This document shows positions 1 through 6,652 of a DNA stretch of 7,752 nucleotides, one piece after another (position 1 is the stretch's first letter; each line of letters begins with the position of its first letter). The notes under the pieces are model-generated. The model did no database searches and had not been told where the DNA came from. It saw only the letters and a program-made list of their open reading frames with translations. The stretch is from the NCBI GenBank assembly GCA_002432945.1, contig DJHE01000022.1, forward strand, positions 58,895 through 66,646. Reading direction: 5' to 3'. Source of the stretch: Synergistaceae bacterium UBA5827 (GTDB lineage: Bacteria > Synergistota > Synergistia > Synergistales > 79-D21). Made by a program: the position numbers and the translations under genes.

Positions 1-1195
1 CAGGATGGCGTTTTCTCTTCAGCCAGACACGCAACACGTTGGAGAGGTATCCCGGGGCAAGGTCGAAAAAAAGCCCGGCCCGGCTGGCTCGATGCGGCGC
101 GGCATCCTTGGCCTCGGAAAGGGACAGGGCTTTCGTGGGACAGGACAACGTGCATAAACCGCAGCCGATACAGCGCGCGCTGTCGAAGGAAAGATACCCG
201 GAAACAAGGGATAGGGCTCCCATGGGGCAGGCCGGGATGCACTTGGCGCATTTGACACAGAGGGAGGGGGCGATAGCCGGGAAAAAGTGAGGCTTCACGA
301 TCATGCCCGGGGAGTTGAACTGGGAAATGCTGCGCATTGCATGGCAACAGCATCCGCAGCACGAACAACTGGAATTGCCGCGGGGAATGCCGCCGATGTC
401 GTTGTTGATCCAGCTCACGCAGCCGGACGCTTCCGCTTCGCGCTTGATGGCAAGAACTTCACGGGCATCGCTTTTGCGCATGAGGCCCCTCTCGATGAAC
501 TTGCGAGCACCGGGTCCCATGACGACGCAATTTTCAAGAGGGCGTCCGCAGCCCTTCTCGACAAGGATCATCGCCAACCTGCACTGGCAATTGCCGACCG
601 CAAAATCGGAGTAAGGCTCGAGGATTTCTTCCAATTTTTCAGACGGCCACGCAGATGAGAGCGTTTGGCCGCTGTTCGAAACGGGAAGGTACCGGATTCC
701 GGGACTCACCCTTTTCGTGTAATCGACGATATAGCCCTCGTCCCAGAGTTCCTCGAAAAGGCGGGCAAATTCCTTATGCCAACTGTTCCGGCTCGAAAGG
801 TCGGGAGTCATAAGGGCCATCTCGAAAGTCCCGGGTACGATGGGAAGAATGGTGTATTTTCGCGGCTTCCCGTATGCGAGGATAACGCGCTTGGTGAAGG
901 CTAGGAAATCAAGGATTCTGGCCGTTTCTTCCTCATTGCGGCCGGAAAGCTCGGCCACCTTCCTGGCACTTTTGGGGCGCAATGGCGTCAGATGCTGCAC
1001 AAGGTCGGCTTCATCCTCCGTAAAAAGATGAACGACGAGAGCCAGCAGTTTATCTGATGGGGATGGGCCGAGCAGAAAGGGGGATGAAAAATGCCGCATG
1101 ACCCTGAAGTGGGCCCCCGTTGGGGAAAGACCACTCCTGAAACCGAAGACCGCGGCTTCGACCGATAAGTTGAGAATAATATTTTTGTTTGTCAT
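1..1195 (-). CDS. 4Fe-4S dicluster protein with N-terminal winged-helix-like domain (3' end outside window)
   Basis: An uninterrupted reading frame on the - strand starts at ATG 1195-1193 and gives 398 residues before the left edge, so the C-terminus is missing. A GGAAAGG SD lies about 6 bases upstream of the ATG. Residues about 45-125 look like a winged-helix domain followed by an ILPIVPGTFE stretch. A middle cysteine-rich domain has C203-x-C205, C216, C223 and C259, then a dense cluster C277, C279, C280, C282, C283, C284. Two classical ferredoxin motifs follow: C313-C316-C319-C323-P and C342-C345-C348-C352-P, each fit for one [4Fe-4S] cluster. No signal peptide or membrane segment is seen, so it is probably cytoplasmic. 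The combination matches a 4Fe-4S protein family of anaerobes with no firmly known role; it may carry electrons or sense redox state. It is divergent from the amidohydrolase gene. The fold and FeS binding are well supported; the function is unknown. Confidence 0.88.
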   Translation of the reverse strand, partial: MTNKNIILNLSVEAAVFGFRSGLSPTGAHFRVMRHFSSPFLLGPSPSDKLLALVVHLFTEDEADLVQHLTPLRPKSARKVAELSGRNEEETARILDFLAFTKRVILAYGKPRKYTILPIVPGTFEMALMTPDLSSRNSWHKEFARLFEELWDEGYIVDYTKRVSPGIRYLPVSNSGQTLSSAWPSEKLEEILEPYSDFAVGNCQCRLAMILVEKGCGRPLENCVVMGPGARKFIERGLMRKSDAREVLAIKREAEASGCVSWINNDIGGIPRGNSSCSCCGCCCHAMRSISQFNSPGMIVKPHFFPAIAPSLCVKCAKCIPACPMGALSLVSGYLSFDSARCIGCGLCTLSCPTKALSLSEAKDAAPHRASRAGLFFDLAPGYLSNVLRVWLKRKRHP

Positions 1196-1270
1196 GCCAA
1201 GCCTTTCCATATAAGTTATAAAAGACTATTCTATCAGTACTGTTTCGGTGAACCCGCAAGGAGGAGCCAC
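1196..1270. promoter_or_regulatory. Divergent intergenic promoter region
   Basis: This 75-base AT-rich gap separates two divergent start codons, so it must hold the promoters of at least the two flanking genes. On the + strand a possible -35 TTTCCA (1204-1209) and -10 TATTCT (1227-1232) are 17 bases apart, each matching the consensus at 4 of 6 positions. On the - strand TAGAAT (1233-1228) and TATAAC (1220-1215) resemble -10 boxes, but no good -35 stands at the right distance. Two short palindromes lie inside: TATAAGTTATA (1210-1220) and CAGTACTG (1235-1242). The promoter location is inferred from gene layout; the exact boxes are uncertain. Confidence 0.45.
1258..1266 (+). promoter_or_regulatory. 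Ribosome binding site of the amidohydrolase gene
   Basis: AAGGAGGAG sits just upstream of ATG 1271 with normal spacing. It is close to a perfect anti-SD complement and fixes the start of the amidohydrolase. Confidence 0.8.
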
Positions 1271-2155
1271 ATGAACGACTTAGCCCTTTCCATTGCTCAA
1301 ATGGCCCCAACCCTGCTTGATGTGGCAGAAAACCTTGCCAGGATCAACGGATTCATGGAGCAGGCGGTTTCAAGCGGAAGCGACTTGCTCGTCCTTCCGG
1401 AGATGTGCCTTTCGGGTTATGGAATTGAGGAGGCGACCGTGGATCCCGGCAGGAGAGCGTCCCTCGCGAAAGAGACAAACAGCGCGGTTGCAAGGATCCG
1501 AAAGGAAAGCCGTCGCCTGGGATTGGATGTCCTGCTGAGTTACCCGCTGTTTTCAAGAGGGAGAACCTACATTTCCGCGGAGTATGTGTCCTCGGGCAAA
1601 AAAATGGCCCTCCACCGAAAGATCAACCTCTGCAATTATGCCCATTATCGTGAGCATCTCCATTTCAACGAAGGGAACAATCCGACGCTTGCGTGGACGG
1701 CGCGGGGAGTGTTCGGCATACTGGTTTGCGAGGATGTCTGGCACGCCTCTAACGCGATCGTGGAAACTCTTTTGGGGGCCGAAATCCTTCTTGTCCCTTC
1801 GGCACCCTGCGTAAAGGAAAACAGCGCCGGACCAGTTTCTCTCTCCCAGTGGCAAACCATCACTCGGGGAACGGCTTTCCTGCAGACTGCCTACCTGGTG
1901 ATGGCCGCCCGTGTTGGAAAGGAAAACGGAAACATTTTCCTGGGCGGTTCTCACGTCGTTTCTCCCGAGGGGGAAATCATCAGCCAATTGCCCCTTTTCG
2001 AGGAGGCACTGGTTCAAGTGCAACTAAACGGCCGAACCATTGAAGAAACACGGGGGAAACGGCCGTTGCTTCGCAACGAGAGGGTTTCTCTGTATGGTAG
2101 GGTTTTTAGGAAACTGTGCGCTGCATCCGGAAAAGGAGGCAAGGGAGACAAATAA
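1271..2155 (+). CDS. Nitrilase-superfamily carbon-nitrogen hydrolase, NAD+ synthetase glutaminase-like
   Basis: This 294-residue protein has the Glu-Lys-Cys triad of the carbon-nitrogen hydrolase superfamily: E44 in LPEMCLSGY, K117 in HRKINL and C153 in LVCEDVWH. The stretch after K117 (NLCNYAHYREHLHFNEGN) resembles the LPNYxxFxExRyFxxG region of the glutaminase domain of glutamine-dependent NAD+ synthetase, and CEDVW fits that branch too. Residues 215-236 (GNIFLGGSHVVSPEGEI) are the usual C-terminal part of the fold. No ATP-pyrophosphatase synthetase domain follows: the frame stops at 2155 and the next gene is mbhA. It is probably a cytoplasmic amidase hydrolysing a linear amide. It could supply ammonia to a separate NadE, or act on another amide. 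The superfamily is sure, the substrate is not. It lies 85 bases before the mbh operon and may or may not be co-transcribed with it. Confidence 0.9.
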   Translation: MNDLALSIAQMAPTLLDVAENLARINGFMEQAVSSGSDLLVLPEMCLSGYGIEEATVDPGRRASLAKETNSAVARIRKESRRLGLDVLLSYPLFSRGRTYISAEYVSSGKKMALHRKINLCNYAHYREHLHFNEGNNPTLAWTARGVFGILVCEDVWHASNAIVETLLGAEILLVPSAPCVKENSAGPVSLSQWQTITRGTAFLQTAYLVMAARVGKENGNIFLGGSHVVSPEGEIISQLPLFEEALVQVQLNGRTIEETRGKRPLLRNERVSLYGRVFRKLCAASGKGGKGDK

Positions 2156-2240
2156 AGAACCCTTTCACAAGTGCATGAGGTGTAGAATGCTCTGGTTGGC
2201 ACCGTGGATAAAGTATATTTTCCTCAGGGAGGTGAGTTGA
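2156..2240 (+). promoter_or_regulatory. Leader upstream of the mbh operon, with SD
   Basis: This 85-base gap between the amidohydrolase stop and mbhA is the only sizeable break upstream of the operon on the + strand. GGGAGGTGA (2227-2235) is a strong SD placed 8 bases (from the GGAGG core) before TTG 2241. An AT-rich GATAAAGTATATTTT stretch (2207-2220) may include a -10 element, but I find no -35 at proper spacing. CCTC (2222-2225) can pair with GAGG (2229-2232) across a 3-base loop and would cover the SD. There is no hairpin followed by a T-tract, so no intrinsic terminator is supported and read-through from the upstream gene is possible. Confidence 0.4.
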
Positions 2241-2729
2241 TTGGTGATTTTTGCTGCTTCGGCCCTGATGTACTTGTTGCTCGTCTGGGCCGGCGGGGCC
2301 ATTGAGTGGATCGAGATCGTCATTGCCGTCCTTTTCGGAGGACTGATTTCGATCATGGCAAAAAGATGGAACCCCAACATCACCCTTCGTCATTCCTGGC
2401 TCAACCCGGTACGGCTCCTCAGGTTCGTCGTTTACCTGTTCGGGCCCTTCCTAATGGCTCTCATCCATGCAAATCTAGATGTTGCCATGCGCGTCATAAC
2501 CGGGAAGATCAATCCAGGAATTGTCAGGATCCCAACGGGATTGGCCAGCGATGGAGCGCTGACGCTTCTGGCCAACTCCATCACGCTGACTCCCGGCACG
2601 CTGACGGTTGATGCCGACGATGAATCCCGTGACCTTTACATTCACTGGATCAACGTCACGACCGAAACGCCGGATGCTTCAGACATATGCGGGACCTTTC
2701 CGGAATGGGCAAGGAGGATAGCAGAATGA
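2241..2729 (+). CDS. mbhA: Membrane-bound hydrogenase subunit MbhA (MrpE-like)
   Basis: This 162-residue membrane protein is of the MrpE/MnhE family. The family hallmark LLANSITLTPGTLTVD is at residues 109-124, followed by a soluble C-terminal domain with LYIHWINV (132-139). Hydrophobic segments at about 2-18, 22-40 and 57-78 are the likely membrane helices, and the basic NPVRLLR stretch lies at the start of the third. In Mrp and Mbh complexes this subunit belongs to the small-subunit group of the sodium/proton translocating module; its own role is structural or uncertain. TTG 2241 is chosen as start because of its spacing from the SD at 2227-2235; GTG 2244 is the next possibility and would remove one residue. 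Its TGA overlaps the ATG of mbhB. It is the first gene of the operon. Confidence 0.9.
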   Translation: MVIFAASALMYLLLVWAGGAIEWIEIVIAVLFGGLISIMAKRWNPNITLRHSWLNPVRLLRFVVYLFGPFLMALIHANLDVAMRVITGKINPGIVRIPTGLASDGALTLLANSITLTPGTLTVDADDESRDLYIHWINVTTETPDASDICGTFPEWARRIAE

Positions 2730-2989
2730 CGTTAGAAGCCCTTTTCTCCTATGCTGCGGTTGTATTGGGGCTTGCGGCCCTTGTCATGTTCGGACGGTTG
2801 ATCGCGGGGCCCACGCTGGCAGATAGGGCGGTTGCCCTGGATGCGATGAACACGCTCGTTGTCGCGATGATGATCCTACTATCGGTAATCTTCGACTCCA
2901 TCGTGATGGTTGACGTGGCGATCGTGTATGCGGGACTTTCCTTCGTCGGGACGATGTTTATAGCCCGTTATCTCGAAGGGAGCATGTGA
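2726..2989 (+). CDS. mbhB: Membrane-bound hydrogenase subunit MbhB (MrpF-like)
   Basis: An 87-residue three-helix membrane protein of the MrpF/MnhF family. The signature GPTLADRAVALD (28-39) with Asp33 and Asp39 is present, and D63 in VDVAIVYAGLSFVG (62-75) begins the third helix. The length is typical of the family. ATG 2726 is chosen because AAGGAGG (2711-2717) stands 8 bases before it and the start makes a 4-base ATGA overlap with mbhA. A longer frame from 2687 would add 13 residues inside mbhA without a comparable SD. The conserved acidic residues in MrpF proteins have been proposed to take part in ion movement; here that is inference from family membership. Confidence 0.9.
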   Translation: MTLEALFSYAAVVLGLAALVMFGRLIAGPTLADRAVALDAMNTLVVAMMILLSVIFDSIVMVDVAIVYAGLSFVGTMFIARYLEGSM

Positions 2990-2990
2990 C

Positions 2991-3362
2991 ATGGTTGCCG
3001 TCATAGGAATACTCCTCGGAATCGGCCTTATCTTCAACGTGCTCGGGACCGTTTCCCTGTATCGTTTTCCCGATGTCTACACACGTCTTCACGGCACGAC
3101 AAAGTGCACAACCTTCGGCAGTCTCTTCACCTCGGCAGCAGTGGTCGTGTACGGCATAGCCCGCTACTTCGAAGGTTTCGAGGGACGGTTCTTCACTCTC
3201 TCCCTCCATGTTACGGTAGCAATCCTTGCCCTTCTTATCAGCAACGCCACGGGAGCAAATGCAATTGCACGGGCGGCCCATCGAAGCGGGATCATGCCCC
3301 TTCATGCGGTTGTCGACCGCTTGGCAGAAGATGAAAAAAGCAGGGGGAGGCGAGTCAGTTGA
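2991..3362 (+). CDS. mbhC: Membrane-bound hydrogenase subunit MbhC (MrpG-like)
   Basis: A 123-residue membrane protein of the MrpG/MnhG/PhaG family, shown by RFPDVYTRLHGTTKCTTFG (residues 25-43) and by ARAAHRSGI (93-101), both family landmarks. Three hydrophobic stretches are seen at about 2-22, 43-58 and 68-84. A charged tail of about 20 residues (LAEDEKSRGRR) ends the protein on the presumed cytoplasmic side. The ATG is one base after the mbhB stop, with GAAGGGAG (2975-2982) as SD. Its stop overlaps the TTG start of mbhD. It belongs to the ion-translocating Mrp-like half of the complex. The call is firm at family level. Confidence 0.9.
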   Translation: MVAVIGILLGIGLIFNVLGTVSLYRFPDVYTRLHGTTKCTTFGSLFTSAAVVVYGIARYFEGFEGRFFTLSLHVTVAILALLISNATGANAIARAAHRSGIMPLHAVVDRLAEDEKSRGRRVS

Positions 3363-3619
3363 TTGAAATCCTCCATTTGACGATCCTTATAACGATACTG
3401 GTTGCTGGGTTCTTTGCGCTGTGGTTCAGGAACCTGCTTTCCTCGATCATTTCCCTTGCGGTCCTGAGCCTGTTCATCTCGCTGGAGTTCTTCTACATGC
3501 AGGCTCCCGACGTGGCGATCGCAGAAGCGGGCATTGGAGCCGGCCTGAGCACCGCAATCTATATCATCGCCCTTAGGGCATGCGGCAAAAAGCAGTTCAG
3601 GAAGGAGGGCGAACGCTGA
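3359..3619 (+). CDS. mbhD: Membrane-bound hydrogenase subunit MbhD (DUF4040, MrpA C-terminal-like)
   Basis: An 86-residue membrane protein of the DUF4040 type, the domain that in Mrp antiporters is fused into the C-terminal region of MrpA or occurs at the start of MnhB-like proteins. QAPDVAIAEAGIGAGLSTA (48-66) is the family core and holds acidic residues D51 and E56 placed within a membrane helix. Three hydrophobic segments are visible at about 5-22, 28-46 and 57-73. The start is TTG 3359, in a TTGA overlap with the mbhC stop, preceded by a GGGGGAGG SD near 3343-3350. The basic tail (KKQFRKEGER) is probably cytoplasmic. Having D and E as separate genes is typical of mbh operons. Confidence 0.9.
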   Translation: MIEILHLTILITILVAGFFALWFRNLLSSIISLAVLSLFISLEFFYMQAPDVAIAEAGIGAGLSTAIYIIALRACGKKQFRKEGER

Positions 3620-3891
3620 TGAAAGCGCGAATCTTTTTCCTGATCTCAATCCTCCTTGTCGGAGGTCTTTTGTGGACCGGGCTGCAGGCAGTGCACCCGT
3701 TCGGCATTCCCGGTGAAACACCGATGGACGATTACTTCATTGCGAACGCCCAGGGAGAAGCGGCGGCCAACAACGTGGTCACGTCTATCGTGTTCGATTA
3801 CCGTGGTTTCGACACGCTGGGGGAAGGGGCGGTTCTTTTCACCGCAGTCATTTCCGTGGCGGCTCTTTTCAGGAAAAGGGGGCATAACTGA
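3619..3891 (+). CDS. mbhE: Membrane-bound hydrogenase subunit MbhE (MrpA C-terminal/MnhB-like)
   Basis: A 90-residue membrane protein. The family core NNVVTSIVFDYRGFDTLGE (51-69) matches the segment seen in the C-terminal part of MrpA and in MbhE. It is flanked by a hydrophobic N-terminal segment (5-22) and a C-terminal helix (70-84). Residues 25-50 form a polar loop, probably outside the membrane. ATG 3619 shares its A with the TGA of mbhD (TGATG) and has AAGGAGG (3602-3608) 10 bases upstream. A longer frame from 3580 would begin inside mbhD and is not needed. It acts with MbhD and MbhF in the ion-translocating half. Confidence 0.88.
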   Translation: MKARIFFLISILLVGGLLWTGLQAVHPFGIPGETPMDDYFIANAQGEAAANNVVTSIVFDYRGFDTLGEGAVLFTAVISVAALFRKRGHN

Positions 3892-4385
3892 TGAACCCAC
3901 TTTCCGTAGTCGCCAGGACAGTTTGTAACCTTTTTGCATGGTTTTTGGCCGTTTTCGGGATCTACGTAATCATTCACGGACACCTTACCCCGGGTGGCGG
4001 ATTCCAGGGAGGCGCAGTGGTTGCAACTTTCATGGCCTTCCTTCTCGTGGCGCATGGCGGCAAGAAAATGCAGTCCTGGGTGAAAAAAGACATCTTCACT
4101 CTCATGGAGTGCGGCGGCCTTACCCTCTTCATAACGGCAGGACTTCTGGGGATGTCAAACACCTTCTTCTTCAACTTCCTGGCCAAGGCCGGGGGGCTTT
4201 TCGGGAGCGTCGTCCCGATGGGCCCGAATCCCGGGGCCCTTAACACCTCCGGGACAATAGCCCTGATGAACCTTTCGGTCGGGCTGGAGGTCGTGGGGGG
4301 ACTTTCGATGATCCTGTTATACATGTTTTCTGGGGCACACCCGGAAGAATCCTTCGGAAGGGAGGAAGCCGGGCATGATCGGTAA
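3891..4385 (+). CDS. mbhF: Membrane-bound hydrogenase subunit MbhF (MrpB-like)
   Basis: A 164-residue membrane protein of the MrpB/MnhB family. The strongest marker is HGHLTPGGGFQGG (residues 29-41), which is nearly invariant in the family. A second block, LNTSGTIALMNLSVGLEVVG (117-136), corresponds to the last conserved helix. Four hydrophobic segments occur at about 12-28, 41-55, 76-88 and 122-146, with an acidic and basic tail (HPEESFGREEAGHDR). ATG 3891 overlaps the mbhE stop by one base. The 3' end overlaps mbhG by 11 bases, the longest overlap in the operon. The family assignment is sure. Confidence 0.92.
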   Translation: MNPLSVVARTVCNLFAWFLAVFGIYVIIHGHLTPGGGFQGGAVVATFMAFLLVAHGGKKMQSWVKKDIFTLMECGGLTLFITAGLLGMSNTFFFNFLAKAGGLFGSVVPMGPNPGALNTSGTIALMNLSVGLEVVGGLSMILLYMFSGAHPEESFGREEAGHDR

Positions 4386-4725
4386 TTTCCCGTACCTGGT
4401 TGTGGGTATTCTCTTCGTAATGGGGTTCATTGGGCTGGTCTTCGAAAGGAACCTGATGAAGATCGCCATCGCCATGTCGGTGGTCGAGGCGGCCACGAAC
4501 CTGTTCATCATCACACTTGGGTACCGTTCGGGCGGAAGCATCCCGGTCTGGACAATGGCCGGGGGAGGTTCCTCGAGGATGGTCCTGCCGACACCACAGG
4601 CGCTGACCCTGACTGCAATCGTCATCGGTCTTGCGACGACCGCCCTGATGCTCTCCTTCGTTATGATGATTTACCGCCACTACGGTTCCCTTGACGTGCG
4701 GGATGTCAGGAGGCTACGCGGATGA
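4375..4725 (+). CDS. mbhG: Membrane-bound hydrogenase subunit MbhG (MrpC/NuoK-like)
   Basis: A 116-residue, three-helix membrane protein related to MrpC and NuoK. The helix-2 glutamate typical of the family is E38 (AMSVVEAATNLF, 33-44), expected to be part of the proton or sodium path. Helix 3 begins with VLPTPQALTLTAIVIG (70-85), equivalent to the usual DPLPQALVLTAIVI motif. The Asp and two neighbouring residues differ here. The ATG at 4375 has a GGAAGGGAGG SD (4356-4365) and lies inside the end of mbhF. It couples to mbhH by an ATGA overlap (4722-4725). It is predicted to sit beside MbhH. Confidence 0.92.
   Translation: MIGNFPYLVVGILFVMGFIGLVFERNLMKIAIAMSVVEAATNLFIITLGYRSGGSIPVWTMAGGGSSRMVLPTPQALTLTAIVIGLATTALMLSFVMMIYRHYGSLDVRDVRRLRG
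4706..4713 (+). promoter_or_regulatory. Ribosome binding site of mbhH
   Basis: TCAGGAGG within the end of mbhG is placed 8 bases before ATG 4722. It supports the ATGA-overlapping start of mbhH over internal starts further on. Confidence 0.75.
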
Positions 4726-6302
4726 ACTGGCAAGATCATCTCCCTGCTCTTTTGCTTGCGGTGCCTCTTTTTGGCGCGTTCCTTGCTCCCTTGACGACTT
4801 TGGGGGGCAAGGGCCTGAGGAACGCCTGGTTCATTTTTGTCAGCTCGGTTTTCACACTAATCGCGTTCCTTCTGTGGGTACGCGTGGGAGCAACTGGCCC
4901 CGCGATTTACGTCATGGGGGGACAAGGATGGAATTTAGCCCTTCCGAGCGGCTTGTCTATTCCGGTCCGGATATTGATGGAAGTGGATGCCTTCTCCGCC
5001 TTCATGGTCCTGCTGAGCGCCGTGGCAGCATTGGCGGGCGCCATCTTCTCGGTCAATTACATGGAGCGCTTTTCCGGGGTGGAAAAATTCGTTGCCCTCT
5101 ATTTCCTTATGGTGACCGGGATGTTTGGAATGGAAATTACAGGGGACTTTTTCAACTTCTTCGTTTTCCTGGAGATTTCTTCAGTCGCCTCCTTCGGGCT
5201 GGTCGCTTTCTGGCGTGACCGTGGAGAGGCGCTGGAGGCGGCCTTCAAGTACATGCTCGTTTCGACCCTGGGTGCCATGATGGTTCTTGTCGCCGTAGCT
5301 TTTCTTTACTCGCGCTACAACGTCGTGAACATGGCCGCGCTGGGGAAGGTTATCGAGTGGGGCATGGTCGAAAAGACGGCCCTGGTTCTTTTCCTAACTG
5401 CGCTGGCGATGAAGTGCGGAGCCGTCCCCATGCACATGTGGATGCCGGATGCCTATGCCGAGGCCCCCGCGGGCGTAACATGCGCCCTCATTGCGGTCAG
5501 CCAGGCTTCCCTTTACGGACTTTTCCGGGTTTGCTTCACGATTTACGGTTCATTCATGGGAAGTCCCATGATTCCCTGGGTCATTATCGTGCTGGGCGTT
5601 CTGTCGATGTTTATCGGTGTTTCTATGGCGGTCATCCAGAAAGAAGTCGGGAGGCTTATTGCCTATCACTCCGTTTCCCAGGTCGGCTACATGCTCCTGG
5701 GCTTTGGGGTTGGCCTGCTTGCACTGGGTGATGCACGGGCGATGGCGGATTACGGTTTTACGGCTCTCAAGGGGGGAGTATTCCACATCGTAAACTACAC
5801 GATGTACAAGGGATTGCTCTTCCTTGCAGCAGGGGCTCTTTATTACGCTACGGGAAGCCGGAACCTGAACGAAATGGGGGGCCTGGCCCGGCAACTGCCT
5901 AAAACGATGGTCCTTTTCATGATCGCGGCCGCTGCCATCGCAGGACTTCCGCCTTTCAACGGGTTTGTTTCGAAGCTTCTCATTTATGAGTCAAGCTTCG
6001 CTGTTCACCCGATCCTAGCGGTCTTTGCGATGGTTACCTCGGTTCTTACGCTTGCATCGTTCGTGAAGATTTTCCAGACGGCCTTTCTCGGGCCCGAGTT
6101 GAAAAAGTTCAAGGATGTCCGGGAAGTGCCGGGATCGATGCTGGCGGGAATGACGGTTTTGGCATGTGCTATCCTCGTCCTCTCCCTGTTCCCGACCTGG
6201 TCATTGAATCACCTTGTGGAACCCGCCGCGAAGGCTCTGGTTGACCAGGCTTCCTACATCGGCGCCGTCTTCGCGGCGGCTGCAACGGGAGGTGGCCTCT
6301 AA
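4722..6302 (+). CDS. mbhH: Membrane-bound hydrogenase subunit MbhH (MrpD/NuoN antiporter-like)
   Basis: A 526-residue polytopic membrane protein of the proton-conducting antiporter family (MrpD, NuoL/M/N), with about 14 predicted helices. Ion-path residues are in place: E151 in FFVFLEISS, K231 in ALAMKCGAVP, H316 in AYHSVSQVGYM, H355 and K363 in VFHIVNYTMYKG, and K418 in GFVSKLL. PMHMWMPDAYAEAPAG (236-251) is the classic family block after the helix-7 lysine. LPPFNGFVSK (409-418) marks a late helix. The length fits a normal MrpD-like subunit without the extra C-terminal amphipathic helix of NuoL. The start at 4722 overlaps the mbhG stop. Its TAA shares a base with the ATG of mbhI. It is the only subunit of this class in the window, which separates the locus from Mbx/Mbs types that carry two. 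Confidence 0.95.
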   Translation: MNWQDHLPALLLAVPLFGAFLAPLTTLGGKGLRNAWFIFVSSVFTLIAFLLWVRVGATGPAIYVMGGQGWNLALPSGLSIPVRILMEVDAFSAFMVLLSAVAALAGAIFSVNYMERFSGVEKFVALYFLMVTGMFGMEITGDFFNFFVFLEISSVASFGLVAFWRDRGEALEAAFKYMLVSTLGAMMVLVAVAFLYSRYNVVNMAALGKVIEWGMVEKTALVLFLTALAMKCGAVPMHMWMPDAYAEAPAGVTCALIAVSQASLYGLFRVCFTIYGSFMGSPMIPWVIIVLGVLSMFIGVSMAVIQKEVGRLIAYHSVSQVGYMLLGFGVGLLALGDARAMADYGFTALKGGVFHIVNYTMYKGLLFLAAGALYYATGSRNLNEMGGLARQLPKTMVLFMIAAAAIAGLPPFNGFVSKLLIYESSFAVHPILAVFAMVTSVLTLASFVKIFQTAFLGPELKKFKDVREVPGSMLAGMTVLACAILVLSLFPTWSLNHLVEPAAKALVDQASYIGAVFAAAATGGGL

Positions 6303-6640
6303 TGTGGGATAAGGTCTACACGAATTTCGGTTACTGGGACGTCTATTCATGGCTAGCTTTTTTCCTCATCGCGGGAGGGATGATCTTTTTCATCCGTTCC
6401 ATGGGGAGGAAAGATTACAAGAAAGGGTCGGACCAGGACGAAATATTTTTCGGAAGCAACCCTGTCCCTGAAGACGGTGAAGACCTGAAGGTACCGGCCA
6501 GTTCGGCCTATTGGGGATACACCCAGGCGCTGAAGCCGTTCTACGACGGACTGGTAGGACTTCATACGGGGATAGCGACGGATTACGTGGGGTGGTACAT
6601 CCTGGTTACGGCGCTCGTCGCCCTTTTGATCCTGGTGTAG
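6302..6640 (+). CDS. mbhI: Membrane-bound hydrogenase subunit MbhI
   Basis: A 112-residue protein with two predicted membrane helices (about 17-31 and 94-111) joined by a polar, charged linker. The C-terminal block holds AYWGYTQALKPFYDGL (69-84) and HTGIATDYVGWYI (88-100), a pattern I recognise from MbhI. MbhI has no counterpart as a separate Mrp subunit and links the antiporter-like and hydrogenase halves of the complex; that role is family knowledge, not visible here. ATG 6302 overlaps the mbhH stop by one base, and GGGAGGTGG (6287-6295) is the SD. Its presence after mbhH and before mbhJ is diagnostic of the Mbh arrangement. Confidence 0.82.
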   Translation: MWDKVYTNFGYWDVYSWLAFFLIAGGMIFFIRSMGRKDYKKGSDQDEIFFGSNPVPEDGEDLKVPASSAYWGYTQALKPFYDGLVGLHTGIATDYVGWYILVTALVALLILV

Positions 6641-6652
6641 GGGGCGATACAG

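Noticed and set aside
287..1031. Several + strand open frames at the left side
   Set aside because: They lie antisense to a continuous - strand frame with clear FeS motifs, and their products show no recognisable domain or membrane pattern.
1553..2023. A 156-residue - strand frame inside the amidohydrolase
   Set aside because: It is antisense to a gene with an intact catalytic triad and has no SD or recognisable domain.
2196..2213. Sigma-54-like TTGGCAC element upstream of mbhA
   Set aside because: The -24 half is good, but the required GC of the -12 half (TTGC) is missing at the proper spacing; ATAAAG stands there instead.
2156..2240. Intrinsic terminator after the amidohydrolase
   Set aside because: No stable GC stem followed by a T-run can be found; TTTT at 2218-2221 has no stem before it.
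2687..2725. Extended start for mbhB
   Set aside because: It would add 13 residues without a family match inside mbhA; the AAGGAGG at 2711-2717 fits the ATG at 2726.
3580..3618. Extended start for mbhE
   Set aside because: It would lie inside mbhD and add a charged, non-conserved segment; the TGATG start at 3619 has its own SD.
4691..5218. A 175-residue + strand frame starting just before mbhH
   Set aside because: It is a shifted frame across mbhH; the mbhH frame has the full family signature, while this one has low-complexity Gly/Arg-rich content.
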